From positions 1,079 to 35,471 of the forward strand of contig DCKE01000005.1 in assembly GCA_002320285.1 (NCBI GenBank): a stretch of 34,393 bases of DNA, given 5' to 3'. The stretch comes from Flavobacteriaceae bacterium UBA1682. Lineage in GTDB: Bacteria; Bacteroidota; Bacteroidia; Flavobacteriales; Flavobacteriaceae. The notes under the pieces are model-generated. The model searched no databases. It had not been told where the DNA came from and saw only the letters and a list, made by a program, of their open reading frames with translations. The translations under genes were made by a program, and so were the position numbers. Of this stretch, positions 25,601 to 34,373 are shown one piece after another. Positions within the stretch are counted from its first letter, which is position 1; each line of letters begins with the position of its first letter.

Positions 25601-28600
25601 ATTTCCAAATCGGATAAATGCCACCATTTCATCATCTTTTAATCGATCGGAAACACCTTGTGGTTCTAATGCTTCAGCATGCAAAAACATACGCAGCTTT
25701 TTGTACTGACGCATATCCACACTCACATTTTTAAATACTGCTTTAGAATCTCCCGGCTCTAGTCCGCTAGGCGTCATAATGGCCGGATCTCTTTGATATA
25801 CCTTTAACGATAACGATTGCTCGTTTTGATTGATCAAAGAATTATTATTATAAACTTGTTCTCGTACCACTCCTGGAGGAGTTACATAAGGAATCGGGTT
25901 TCTCTCAAAGTTATTTTCAATATTAACCGAGGTTACATCAAATCCTACATTGGACCCTTTTACCGGTGCATTTACATCTTCAACCAAAGTACCGTCAAAA
26001 CGTCTCCATTCACTACGTACCAAATCCAAAGTTCCAAAACGCAAAGTCACTTCCTCTTTAAAACCGGTGACAAACATTCTCATAAAACGAATTGATCTTA
26101 AGTCAGAAATCGGTCCAACTGCATTCTCTTCATTAGCATCAATGGGAATTTTATAAAGAATCCAGCGCACCGGAGTTGTAGATCCATCAGGCAATTTCGC
26201 TGATGATGTACGAATATCCACAACATTGTTTTCACCAATTTTTAAACCCGCTTTGACATCTACTGAGAATTCGTAATAAGCATTGATGGTGTTCATCGTA
26301 TTATCCCCGTCGATATCTTCCGTATCCGGCAAAGTACTCGATCCGCGATTATTTCCAGAAAGCCCTACGGGTGAATTTCCATCGAGCCCATTATAATTTT
26401 TATATCGTTCCAAAACATTTCCTTCAGCATTTAAGAAATACTGATAATTGTCTGCCGCTGGGTCTTCTAATTTGGCAAATGAAGGAAACATAGCCGCCTC
26501 CTCTGCATCGGACAAACCATCCAAACCAACATCTTGTGCAATTCTATTTTGTTCGTTGGTATCAAAGGCATATATCAACGAAGTCGACGCTGGTACTTTC
26601 CCCCAGATTGTTTTGATCGTCGGCTGATTTCCTCCTGCGGTGGGCAAACCGTTTTCATATTGCTTGTGCCCGTCCTTTAAGATGTCTTCCGAAATAAAAC
26701 CCAAATTGAATTTAACCTTTCCCTGATTCATTTCACTACTAACATCTCCTGGATTCCCAGTATAAGGATCCATCATCCAAAACTCGATAAACTCGACGTT
26801 GGCCTGCTCAAAATTGGTTGAATTAAGCGCCCTCATGATTCCACCCCAGTTTTTATCTGGATTCATAAATCGATTCGAACTGGCAAATTCTGGATTGTAA
26901 TTATAAGGTCCTCTTTCGTTGGGATAATAGGTTAAATCCAAAGTCGTAATAACCCGACTCTCTCCGTATGCCACATCTTTGGAAGGAAACAATTCTTCAC
27001 TAAAAACCCGTCTGGTCCGGTTGGATGAAACATCCTGTTCGGTGATTCCATTAGGCCTTCTAGAACTCGCATAGAAAACCGGATCAACACTATACCACGC
27101 TAATTTTCCACGTCGATAACCATACGATAAATCATTATACTCATCTCCATAACCCACTGGCGTACTCGCTAAATGCCACGCTTGAGGGGAGCGAATATCT
27201 ATATTCGATTGAGAACCCTCGAAATCATCAATATAAGAAGTGGCTTCGCCGCCAAATTGATCTGCTTTAGAACTACCCGGCATTAAATAAGCAAACTCCC
27301 CTCTAAATGAAATATTAGATTCCGCATCTGTATCCACGTTAGGCAATTTATTTACTAATCGGGTAAAGAACGGAACTTCAGTAGAAAAGTTCATATTCAT
27401 CCCCATAATCGTATTATTTACAGATTCCTCACCATAACTCGATTTTTGAGTCATCGGTTTTTCAGATAGTCGTAAATAAGTTGCTCCAATCAAGAAATTC
27501 TCATTGAATTTATGTTCTACATTCACTCCGAAAAAACGTTTGGTCTGCTGTCCAAAAACCGCATTATTTTCTACAGAAATGTCGATAGGAGTATTGGAAG
27601 CCTGCAAACTTGGGTCCAAGATTTTGACACGACCTCTTGCATAATCCACCGTATAATCAAGCCCCTCTATCAACAAACGTCCACCGGCTTGTACTACTAC
27701 AGAGCCTTGTGGCACATTATAAGCTCCAATAGGAATTCCATCTCCCATCGAACTCTTATAACGTCCTTTTAATTGAAATTTGTTTTTATCTCCCTCTTGC
27801 AATGCCGCCGCTTGAGTACCGCGATACAATTTTCTAAACACATACTTCTTTTGATTGGCGTTGTAAGAAGCTGGTAAATTATAATCTTCTTGATTGCCTT
27901 GTGACAATTTATTAAACAAATGTTTTCCAAACGGCTCTACAGTGGTAAAAATAATACGTCCATTCTGGGCGTCTATCGTAATCCCCTCAAATTTATTATA
28001 GTTGTTTTGATTGGAGTTTTGGTTGCCCATGTTTCCACCCGTATTCCCCATACCACCAATACCACTAGTGGTTCCAGAAGGATTCATTGGATTCTGACCA
28101 ACCGCATTGGCCACAAAGTCAAAAAAGCCATCACCACCTTCTTGTGGGTCATTGGTATAATTAAGTCGATCTAGATTAAATACACGCAATAAAGGTGTCT
28201 TATCGACGTCTGGAGGTAATGGATCAGTACCGGCGGACGAGATATAATTTAATGGAGACGGATCGGTATATAAAATATTAAATCTAAAATCCTGTTGTTC
28301 CAATTGCATAGCTCCTTGAATCTGATAAATATTTTTCATCATTAAGTTCCACAACGGTTGTTCAACGGATGTCAAATTACTCTTTAACATTTTTAGAATC
28401 AAACTTTGTGAACTCGGGATTGGCGACTGTGTTGGATCCAAATTTGGAGTAATCGATGTCGGATCTCCGCCATCTGTACCAAATTCTCCGACTTGATACA
28501 CCTGATCACCGATGGTATATTGGTAGGAAACGGCCAGTACTTCATCGTTAGACAAACGCTGCTGTAAAGAGATATAACCCAATTGTGGATGAAAGGTAAA

Positions 28601-29929
28601 TTCGTTTGCCGTTAATTTTCGGGCGCTTTCCAATTTTGAATAATCCCTACCTTCTGTAACCGGTATATTAAAGCCCGCAGTACCCGATGTAATAGTACGG
28701 ATGCTGCTATTTAGAAAATTGCTGCCAATTTTACCTGGATCAAATTTATTATTTCTATTATCGGACGGAGCGTCTGGTTGCGGGTTAACAATGAAATCTG
28801 GATAAGCCTGAGTGTTTACTCCGATAATTTCAGCATCATTTATACGCGTTAATCGCCCTTCACCTAAATCCTGTATAGCAATAATATTACGCATATTATT
28901 ATCTCCTGAATTTACCCTATTCGAGCGGTTTGTTATCCAAACTTCTACCCTAGTGATCCGTGCACGACTGTTGATATAGGGATAGTTCTTCAAACTTTCA
29001 TCGTATTTATTCCTAAAATACTGAGAAAGGAAAAAATGTCGATCTGCGTCGTAATCCAAACCGAAAAGTTCAAACTCTTCCATGGTTCCACCACCCTCAG
29101 CTACTACTGATCTGGTTTGAGACTTCTGTTCGGAAAACACCCCGGTCAGAGTGGTACGTCCGAACTGCAATTGGGTTTTTACACCAAACAGACTCTGGGC
29201 ACCACGAATCAACGAACTGCTTATAGGCATACTTACGTTACCAACCTCTATCTTTTGTACAATATCATCCTCATCAGGACTGTAATCCAACTTGATTAAA
29301 TTCTGAAAATCAAAAGTCGATTGGGTATCGTAATTGGCATTGACATTCATACGCGTACCGACCTTACCTTGAAGACTCATCGAAATCCGTTGATTAAAAT
29401 CAAAGGTAAATACTTTTCGATTACGCGGTGAAAGCGAAGGATTATCCTGTTTGGTGAAACGTCCTCCTAAGTCGATTTCAACAGACCCCTGAGGTTTTAC
29501 ATCGATGGTATTAGAACCGAATATTCCTTCAAAAAGACTTGAATTCACGTAGTATCGCGGCAACATATCGCGTTGCACTTCCGGATCGCTACGCCCATCG
29601 ACGGTATTAAATTTCTGCATAAAATACAAACGCATTTGCTCTCTAAGAACCAATTCTTCGTATTGTTGACGTGTTAAAATCAGCGGATAATCGATCGTAA
29701 ATCCATCAATAGAACGCGTATAAATGTATCGATCACTTGCGGGATCATAGGTATAGGATTCGACGATACTTTTGGGATCGGGTAAATCAATACTTCCAAC
29801 ATCAAATTTTTTGACATTGAGGGTATCATTAACCGGTTCTTGTGCCTGGATAAACTGGGCCGTAAAAAACAACACAATAGACCACAGCAATGGAGGCCAA
29901 ACAAATCTTTTTTGAAAATTCACTTTCAA
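22604..29929 (-). CDS. sprA: SprA, outer-membrane translocon of the type IX secretion system
   Basis: 2,441 residues, matching the ~2,400 typical of SprA (Sov in Porphyromonas). Signal peptide to about residue 30 (LFFTAQFIQAQ), then LPDPKSIVESYTYDPASDRY, a typical SprA N-terminus. The body is beta-rich with SprA features such as EIDLGGRFTKQDNPSLSPRN, FDFNQRISMSLQGKVGTRMN and FIGVNKQRNPDKKARLYD; a Gly/Asn-rich stretch near 630-650 is low-complexity. It ends SGFTMRYNF, with the terminal aromatic expected of an outer-membrane barrel. Family role: 36-strand pore exporting T9SS cargo and needed for gliding in flavobacteria. No ATG exists near the start: translation begins at TTG (29929) or GTG (29923), right after the ruvA stop, implying coupling. 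Confidence 0.97.
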   Translation of the reverse strand: MKVNFQKRFVWPPLLWSIVLFFTAQFIQAQEPVNDTLNVKKFDVGSIDLPDPKSIVESYTYDPASDRYIYTRSIDGFTIDYPLILTRQQYEELVLREQMRLYFMQKFNTVDGRSDPEVQRDMLPRYYVNSSLFEGIFGSNTIDVKPQGSVEIDLGGRFTKQDNPSLSPRNRKVFTFDFNQRISMSLQGKVGTRMNVNANYDTQSTFDFQNLIKLDYSPDEDDIVQKIEVGNVSMPISSSLIRGAQSLFGVKTQLQFGRTTLTGVFSEQKSQTRSVVAEGGGTMEEFELFGLDYDADRHFFLSQYFRNKYDESLKNYPYINSRARITRVEVWITNRSNRVNSGDNNMRNIIAIQDLGEGRLTRINDAEIIGVNTQAYPDFIVNPQPDAPSDNRNNKFDPGKIGSNFLNSSIRTITSGTAGFNIPVTEGRDYSKLESARKLTANEFTFHPQLGYISLQQRLSNDEVLAVSYQYTIGDQVYQVGEFGTDGGDPTSITPNLDPTQSPIPSSQSLILKMLKSNLTSVEQPLWNLMMKNIYQIQGAMQLEQQDFRFNILYTDPSPLNYISSAGTDPLPPDVDKTPLLRVFNLDRLNYTNDPQEGGDGFFDFVANAVGQNPMNPSGTTSGIGGMGNTGGNMGNQNSNQNNYNKFEGITIDAQNGRIIFTTVEPFGKHLFNKLSQGNQEDYNLPASYNANQKKYVFRKLYRGTQAAALQEGDKNKFQLKGRYKSSMGDGIPIGAYNVPQGSVVVQAGGRLLIEGLDYTVDYARGRVKILDPSLQASNTPIDISVENNAVFGQQTKRFFGVNVEHKFNENFLIGATYLRLSEKPMTQKSSYGEESVNNTIMGMNMNFSTEVPFFTRLVNKLPNVDTDAESNISFRGEFAYLMPGSSKADQFGGEATSYIDDFEGSQSNIDIRSPQAWHLASTPVGYGDEYNDLSYGYRRGKLAWYSVDPVFYASSRRPNGITEQDVSSNRTRRVFSEELFPSKDVAYGESRVITTLDLTYYPNERGPYNYNPEFASSNRFMNPDKNWGGIMRALNSTNFEQANVEFIEFWMMDPYTGNPGDVSSEMNQGKVKFNLGFISEDILKDGHKQYENGLPTAGGNQPTIKTIWGKVPASTSLIYAFDTNEQNRIAQDVGLDGLSDAEEAAMFPSFAKLEDPAADNYQYFLNAEGNVLERYKNYNGLDGNSPVGLSGNNRGSSTLPDTEDIDGDNTMNTINAYYEFSVDVKAGLKIGENNVVDIRTSSAKLPDGSTTPVRWILYKIPIDANEENAVGPISDLRSIRFMRMFVTGFKEEVTLRFGTLDLVRSEWRRFDGTLVEDVNAPVKGSNVGFDVTSVNIENNFERNPIPYVTPPGVVREQVYNNNSLINQNEQSLSLKVYQRDPAIMTPSGLEPGDSKAVFKNVSVDMRQYKKLRMFLHAEALEPQGVSDRLKDDEMVAFIRFGNDFTENFYQVEIPLKLTTFGESAPDQIWRIENEIEVALDLLTKLKVMKMNDASIDPNFIFYKYEDELDPALSGKTNKLRLGIKGSPNFGRVRTIMLGLKNQTDVLGTPKDLRGEVWFNELRMSDMDNKGGWAAVANVDAQFADFANLSATGSRSTIGFGGLEQGPNERSREDHLQYNIVTNVNLGHLLPKKWGVNLPFNYAIGEETITPEYDPLNPDIKLKYMKDGANSEAERKAIQNRAEDYTKRRSINFIGVNKQRNPDKKARLYDVENLTLSHSYNETERHDFEIEALLDQQTRTSVDYAYSFSPKPIEPFKKSAMMKKSNYWKILSDFNLNYLPSNLSFSTNVLRQYNKQQYRLVDVEGIGLEPLYRRNYFFNYNYGFNYNLTKSLRLTYTAGTSNIVRNYYDPNNRINNDNTIWDNYFDVGEANQHMQQLTVNYELPINKIPLLSFIKSTYSYTGDFNWQRASDAFSSIEDNGNIYHLGNTIQNANSHRLNTTFAFDRLYRYVGLVKSSERNKKKPTAKTAALVPGQKVVRNAVAKPEEEEKNGRVVTDLLIGLVTSVRNVQVNYSENNGTLLPGFMPGLGFFGTSKPSMGFVFGSQSDVRYEAARNGWLTDYPEFNQSFTQVNNKTLNITAQIELIPDLMIDLSADRTITKNFSEQYDVDNGFYNSRSPNDFGNFTISTVMIKTSFSKSDINSSAPFDKFRDNRLVIANRLAGSRGIDVSNPANRDDDGFPIGYGKNNQEVLLPAFLAAYTGSNASDVSTGVFRNIPLPNWNMKYTGLMKIGWFKNNFRRFSIHHGYQAGYTIGSYSSNFEYYSKPNEINDYGNYPVKTIVNNATLVERFNPLVRVDFELKNAFKILAEIRQDRALSLSFDNNLLTEVRGNDYVIGLGYRIKDVSFNSDFANNGQGGQITSDINLKVDFTWRKNETIIRYLDYNNNQLGAGQDIWSCRLAADYALSQNLTAIFFYDHTFSKAVISTTFPMTNIRSGFTMRYNF

Positions 29930-29932
29930 GTT

Positions 29933-30514
29933 CTATAGGTTTTTTAAAGCTTGTTTAATAATCATTTCAACCGTAGCATCTGGGGTTTGTTTGGCGATTT
30001 TATCGACCACTCTTTCTGCCGCTTTTCTTGCAAAACCCAAAACTTCTAAAGCAGATAACGCTTCTTCTACATTTGTATTGTTAACAACAAGAGAAACCTC
30101 GTCAATATTATATAATTTAATTACTTTTTCTTGTAAATCCAAAATAACCCGTTGTGCTGTCTTAGCTCCAACGCCTTTGGCTGATTGGATGGTTTTGACA
30201 TCATTCGACGCAATAGCTTGCAACAACTCACGCGGCGTTATCGATGACAACATACCTCTAGCTGTACTCCCACCAATGCCAGACACAGAGATCAACAGCT
30301 TAAAAAGCTCTCGTTCGATCTTCTCCATAAATCCGAAAAGGGTATGAGAATCTTCCTTCACCTGTAAAAACGTGTATAAACGAATGTTTTCCGCACTCGT
30401 AATTTGCGAATACGTATGCAGTGAAATATGAATAAAATACCCTACCCCTCCACAATCGATTACGACGTCTGTAGGTGTTTTCTCTACCAACCTTCCCTGA
30501 ATATGTGCAATCAT
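29933..30514 (-). CDS. ruvA: Holliday junction branch migration protein RuvA
   Basis: 193 residues, standard length. Domain I OB fold (MIAHIQGRLVEKTPTDVVID), helix-hairpin-helix motifs in domain II (LISVSGIGGSTARGMLSSI near 71-90 and IQSAKGVGAKTAQRVILDL near 108-127), and the C-terminal three-helix domain III that contacts RuvB (VEEALSALEVLGF). Role: tetramer that binds four-way junctions and loads RuvB. Its stop is 3 nt before the sprA TTG start, making ruvA-sprA one operon. RuvB is about 2.8 kb upstream, across maeB; RuvC is not in the window. Confidence 0.97.
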   Translation of the reverse strand: MIAHIQGRLVEKTPTDVVIDCGGVGYFIHISLHTYSQITSAENIRLYTFLQVKEDSHTLFGFMEKIERELFKLLISVSGIGGSTARGMLSSITPRELLQAIASNDVKTIQSAKGVGAKTAQRVILDLQEKVIKLYNIDEVSLVVNNTNVEEALSALEVLGFARKAAERVVDKIAKQTPDATVEMIIKQALKNL

Positions 30515-30542
30515 CTTTAAATCAAATTTTACCCAAAAATAG

Positions 30543-30550
30543 CAAATATA
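30543..30550 (-). promoter_or_regulatory. Candidate -7 box (TATATTTG) for ruvA-sprA
   Basis: Minus-strand TATATTTG, perfect TAnnTTTG, 28 nt before the ruvA ATG and downstream of the maeB terminator. This would drive both ruvA and sprA. No TTG -33 seen. Confidence 0.42.
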
Positions 30551-30669
30551 TTTTAACTATTTTCTAACAGATTTATTTCATCACTTTTTTTACGTACAAA
30601 TGATCTTAATATCACGATTTAAGACCACTTTGCACAAACCATTATGGGATAAAATCCAATAGAAACGAC

Positions 30670-30699
30670 AAAAGGGCTAATTCAGAAATTAGCCCTTTT
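30670..30699 (-). terminator. Terminator of the malic enzyme gene
   Basis: 13-bp perfect stem AAAAGGGCTAATT / AATTAGCCCTTTT with a 4-nt loop, 26 nt past the maeB stop. The T-run is TTTT on the minus strand and T6 on the plus strand, so it could work both ways; only the minus gene needs it. Confidence 0.8.
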
Positions 30700-30725
30700 T
30701 TATTATCCACTTAAGAAATCGGTTA

Positions 30726-33008
30726 CTATTTCTTTTTTCTCATTTCCTTTACTTGAGCATCAACTACTGCTACTGCAGACATATTGACCATCTCTTCAAC
30801 ACTAGCACCCAATTGGAATACGTGCACCGCTTTATCAAGTCCTAAAACAATAGGCCCTATTGAAGTCACTTTATCCAATTCCTTCAACATTTTATACATC
30901 ATGTTTGCCGCATCTAAATTTGGAAAAATCAAAGTATTGACTTTTTTATTAACCAATTTTGAGAATGGAAATTTATCCTTCAACATGTCCGGATTCAACG
31001 CAAAATCAATTTGAATTTCACCATCAACCACCATATCGGGGTAATTTTCATGAAGAAACGCAACCGCTTGACGCATTTTTGCTGGAGATTCATGATCCGC
31101 AGATCCAAAGTTTGCAAAAGACAACATCGCTACTACAGGATCCAATCCAAACATACGAACAGTGCGTTCTGTCATTAACGCAATTTTAGCCAAATCTTCT
31201 GCTGAAGGATTCGGGTTAATGGCTGTATCAGCCAAAAACATCGGTCCACGCTTGGTCATCATCACGTTGGTTGTAGCTACTTTAGAAACACCAGCTGCTT
31301 TAGGGATCAACTCCAAGATCGGCTTGATCACCGAAGGATAACTTCTTGAATAACCCGTTACTAAGGCATCTGCATCGCCCTCATTAACCATCATCGCGGC
31401 AAAATAATTGCGCTCACGCATCCACTTTTCCGCATCGTAAAACGTGGTTCCTTTTCTTTTTCTGGATTCCCAGTACGAAGTTGCAAAACGATTTCTACGG
31501 TCTGATTCTTCTTCTGTTTTAGGATCGATGATTTCAACATCTGCTTCAAAACCTATTTCCTTCATCAGTTCCAGAATGATTTTTTTATTTCCCAACAAAA
31601 TTGGAACACCAATACCTTCCTCCTGTACAATCTGTGCTGCTTTTAAAACATCTAAATGATCTGCCTCAGCAAAAACCAAACGTTTAGGATCTGTTTTTGC
31701 TCTGGTAGTAAGCATTCTAACAATTTTATTATCAGAACCCATACGTTCATAAAGTTCGTTTTTATACTTATCCCAATCTGTAATCGGTTCTGTAGCAACA
31801 CCACTTTCCATAGCTGCTTTAGCAACCGCTGGTGGTACTACTGTAATCAAACGCGGGTCAAATGGTTTTGGAATAATATAATCTCGCCCAAAGATCAACT
31901 TAACTTCACCATAAGCGATATTAACCTGTTCAGGAACCGATTCTCTTGCCAATTCAGCTAAGGCTATAACAGCAGCCTTTTTCATTTCTTCATTGATTTT
32001 AGTAGCACGCACATCTAAAGCACCACGGAAGATAAAAGGAAACCCTAATACGTTATTCACTTGGTTAGGATGGTCTGATCTACCTGTGGCCATAATGATA
32101 TCTTTACGGGTATCCATAGCCAATTGATAAGAAATCTCCGGATCTGGATTCGCCATAGCAAAAACAACTGGGTTTTCAGCCATAGTTAACAACATCTCAG
32201 CAGATAGAATTCCCCCACTAGACAAACCGATAAACACATCACTACCAACCATAGCCTCTGCTAGTGTACTGATATTTTTATCCGTTGCAAAATCGCGTTG
32301 CATTTCAGAAATCTTTGGATCGTCTTTCTTTAACACGCCTTTACTATTCAACATAACAATGTTGTCTGGATTAACTCCAAAAGCTATATATAATTTTGCA
32401 CAGGCAATAGCAGCAGATCCCGCACCGGAAACCACCATTTTAACATCGCCCATTTTCTTTCCTGCCAATTCAACTGCATTGAGTAGGGCAGCACATGAAA
32501 TGATTGCCGTTCCGTGTTGATCATCGTGCATTACAGGAATATTCAACTCCTCTTTTAATCTTCTCTCGATTTCAAAAGATTCTGGAGCCTTAATATCTTC
32601 GAGATTTATTCCACCAAATGTCGGGGATATATTCTTTACAGTCTCTATAAATTTCTCCACATCATGAGTGTCTATCTCAATGTCGAAAACATCAATATCA
32701 GCGAAAATTTTAAATAATAAACCTTTGCCCTCCATTACTGGTTTTGAAGCCTCAGGTCCAATATCTCCTAACCCCAAAACAGCAGTACCGTTTGAAATTA
32801 CAGCTACTAAATTTCCTTTAGCAGTATATTTATATACATTTCTTACATCTTTTGCAATCTCTAAGCAAGGTTCTGCAACCCCAGGAGAATAAGCTAATGC
32901 CAAATCTCTTTGAGAAGCATATTTTTTCGTCGGTACCACTTGAATCTTCCCCGGTGTCGGTTTTGCGTGATACAATAAAGCCTCTCTACGTTTACTGTCT
33001 TTATGCAT
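30726..33008 (-). CDS. maeB: NADP-dependent malic enzyme fused to phosphotransacetylase-like domain
   Basis: 760 residues, the MaeB length. N-terminal malic domain (YSPGVAEPCLEIA at 40-52; MEGKG with K95; metal-site region MHDDQHGTAI at 160-169), NAD(P)-binding domain with GAGSAA at 195-200, and from about residue 425 a phosphate acetyl/butyryltransferase-like domain (KRLVFAEADHLDVLKAAQIV, GYSRSYPSVIKPIL, IGPIVLGLDKAVHV). Family role: oxidative decarboxylation of malate to pyruvate with NADPH formation; in E. coli MaeB the C-terminal domain is allosteric (acetyl-CoA sensing) rather than catalytic. Monocistronic, bounded by its own -7 box and terminator, and sitting between ruvB and ruvA. Confidence 0.96.
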   Translation of the reverse strand: MHKDSKRREALLYHAKPTPGKIQVVPTKKYASQRDLALAYSPGVAEPCLEIAKDVRNVYKYTAKGNLVAVISNGTAVLGLGDIGPEASKPVMEGKGLLFKIFADIDVFDIEIDTHDVEKFIETVKNISPTFGGINLEDIKAPESFEIERRLKEELNIPVMHDDQHGTAIISCAALLNAVELAGKKMGDVKMVVSGAGSAAIACAKLYIAFGVNPDNIVMLNSKGVLKKDDPKISEMQRDFATDKNISTLAEAMVGSDVFIGLSSGGILSAEMLLTMAENPVVFAMANPDPEISYQLAMDTRKDIIMATGRSDHPNQVNNVLGFPFIFRGALDVRATKINEEMKKAAVIALAELARESVPEQVNIAYGEVKLIFGRDYIIPKPFDPRLITVVPPAVAKAAMESGVATEPITDWDKYKNELYERMGSDNKIVRMLTTRAKTDPKRLVFAEADHLDVLKAAQIVQEEGIGVPILLGNKKIILELMKEIGFEADVEIIDPKTEEESDRRNRFATSYWESRKRKGTTFYDAEKWMRERNYFAAMMVNEGDADALVTGYSRSYPSVIKPILELIPKAAGVSKVATTNVMMTKRGPMFLADTAINPNPSAEDLAKIALMTERTVRMFGLDPVVAMLSFANFGSADHESPAKMRQAVAFLHENYPDMVVDGEIQIDFALNPDMLKDKFPFSKLVNKKVNTLIFPNLDAANMMYKMLKELDKVTSIGPIVLGLDKAVHVFQLGASVEEMVNMSAVAVVDAQVKEMRKKK

Positions 33009-33027
33009 TTTTTTAAGTTTAGTGAAA

Positions 33028-33035
33028 CAAATATA
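33028..33035 (-). promoter_or_regulatory. Candidate promoter for maeB (-7 box TATATTTG)
   Basis: Minus-strand TATATTTG ends 19 nt before the maeB ATG. A TTG at 33062-33060 lies 24 bases upstream, a little beyond the usual -33 spacing, so the -33 assignment is weak. Confidence 0.45.
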
Positions 33036-33252
33036 ACGTTATTGATTGATAAATCTAAACAATGAGGGGCTTGAAATTCGTATTAAAGACGCTAAAAACA
33101 GACTTTATATTTTTATTAAACATAATTAAGACACAATTATAAATCTAGATAACAAAAAAAACAATAACTGAAAAAATTAACAAAAAAAGGGTAAAACACA
33201 ACTAAAATCAGCGATAAAAACCCATTTAATCGCGAGGATCTAAAACCAAAAA
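33036..33252. other. AT-rich intergenic region between maeB and ruvB
   Basis: Part of a 309-base non-coding gap. Strongly A-rich on the plus strand (runs of 7-8 A at 33153-33190). Contains two copies of AGCGATAAAA, at 33210-33219 and, as the foot of the ruvB terminator, at 33254-33263, and a weak GCGAT/ATCGC hairpin (33211-33233). No gene or RNA recognised. Confidence 0.35.
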
Positions 33253-33289
33253 AAGCGATAAAACAAACTCCTTGTTTGTTCTATCGCTT
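33253..33289 (-). terminator. Terminator of ruvB
   Basis: 16-bp stem AAGCGATA-A-AACAAAC / GTTTGTT-C-TATCGCTT, loop of 5 nt; the single mismatch becomes a G-U pair in minus-strand RNA. It lies 28 nt past the ruvB stop and runs into T7 on the minus strand. Confidence 0.87.
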
Positions 33290-33317
33290 CTATATTAAAC
33301 GGTAAATAACTTTTGGG

Positions 33318-34340
33318 CTAAAACAAACCTCCTTGGGTCATTGGACGAATCAAACCCAGGTGTTTAAATGCCAAATCAGTCACTTCTCTACCTCTTGGTG
33401 TGCGCATAATAAATCCTTGTTGAATGAGAAACGGCTCGTAAACTTCTTCAATAGTCTCCGCATTTTCAGAAACCGCTGTTGCTAAAGTTGACAAACCAAC
33501 AGGACCTCCCTTAAATTTTTCAATAATAACTCTTAGGATTTTGTTGTCCATTTCATCCAAACCATGAGCATCCACATTCAACGCATTTAAGGCATATCTG
33601 GCGATCTCGATATCAATAGTTCCATTCCCCTTAATCTGTGCAAAATCGCGTACCCTACGCAACAATGCATTTGCAATACGCGGTGTTCCACGACTACGCC
33701 CCGCAATCTCAATGGCGGCTTCCATAGAAATAGGCATTTTAAGAATCCCTGAACTGCGCTCCACTATACTGGTTAACAATTCCGTATTGTAATACTGTAA
33801 CCTGCTTTGAATTCCAAAACGCGCACGCATAGGCGCGGTCAAGAGTCCAGAACGAGTAGTCGCACCTACCAAAGTAAATGGATTTAAGTGAATCTGTACC
33901 GTTCGAGCATTGGGTCCCGACTCGATCATGATATCAATCTTAAAATCCTCCATGGCTGAATACAAATATTCTTCGACAATTGGACTTAAACGATGGATCT
34001 CATCGATAAACAAGACATCGCGTTCTTCCAGATTCGTCAATAAACCGGCTAAATCTCCAGGTTTATCCAAAACAGGGCCCGAAGTAATTTTAATACCTAC
34101 CTGTAATTCATTGGCTAAGATATTCGCCAAAGTTGTCTTACCTAGACCCGGAGGTCCGTGAAATAAAGTATGATCCAAGGCCTCATTTCGCAAATTGGCC
34201 GCCTGTACAAAAACCTTTAAGTTATCTAAAACTTGATCTTGTCCGGCGAAATCCTCAAAGGATAGCGGACGTAATCTCTTTTCAACATCTAAGTCGTCAG
34301 AAGAAAAATTCTGATTGGTAGGATTTAAATTTTCATTCAT
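33318..34340 (-). CDS. ruvB: Holliday junction DNA helicase RuvB
   Basis: 340 residues, standard length. Opens with RLRPLSFEDFAGQD; AAA+ Walker A GPPGLGKTT at 62-70, Walker B VLFIDEIHRLSP at 109-120, sensor 1 LVGATTRSGLLTAPMRARFG, sensor 2/arginine region RSRGTPRIANALLRRVRD, and a C-terminal winged helix (PFLIQQGFIMRTPRGREVT). Role: hexameric ATP-driven motor that migrates Holliday junctions with RuvA. ATG at 34340 with a -7 box only 5 nt upstream, implying a very short leader. Separated from maeB by its own terminator. Confidence 0.97.
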   Translation of the reverse strand: MNENLNPTNQNFSSDDLDVEKRLRPLSFEDFAGQDQVLDNLKVFVQAANLRNEALDHTLFHGPPGLGKTTLANILANELQVGIKITSGPVLDKPGDLAGLLTNLEERDVLFIDEIHRLSPIVEEYLYSAMEDFKIDIMIESGPNARTVQIHLNPFTLVGATTRSGLLTAPMRARFGIQSRLQYYNTELLTSIVERSSGILKMPISMEAAIEIAGRSRGTPRIANALLRRVRDFAQIKGNGTIDIEIARYALNALNVDAHGLDEMDNKILRVIIEKFKGGPVGLSTLATAVSENAETIEEVYEPFLIQQGFIMRTPRGREVTDLAFKHLGLIRPMTQGGLF

Positions 34341-34345
34341 AATAG

Positions 34346-34353
34346 CAAAGATA
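34346..34353 (-). promoter_or_regulatory. Candidate -7 box (TATCTTTG) for ruvB
   Basis: Minus-strand TATCTTTG matches TAnnTTTG and ends 5 nt before the ruvB ATG, which would give a nearly leaderless transcript. The -33 region, if used, lies at the right edge; no TTG seen. Confidence 0.35.
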
Positions 34354-34373
34354 ATTGATTTTTTTTAATAGCG

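Noticed and set aside
29991..30347. 118-codon plus-strand frame opposite ruvA
   Set aside because: Shadow frame; ruvA on the other strand is unambiguous.
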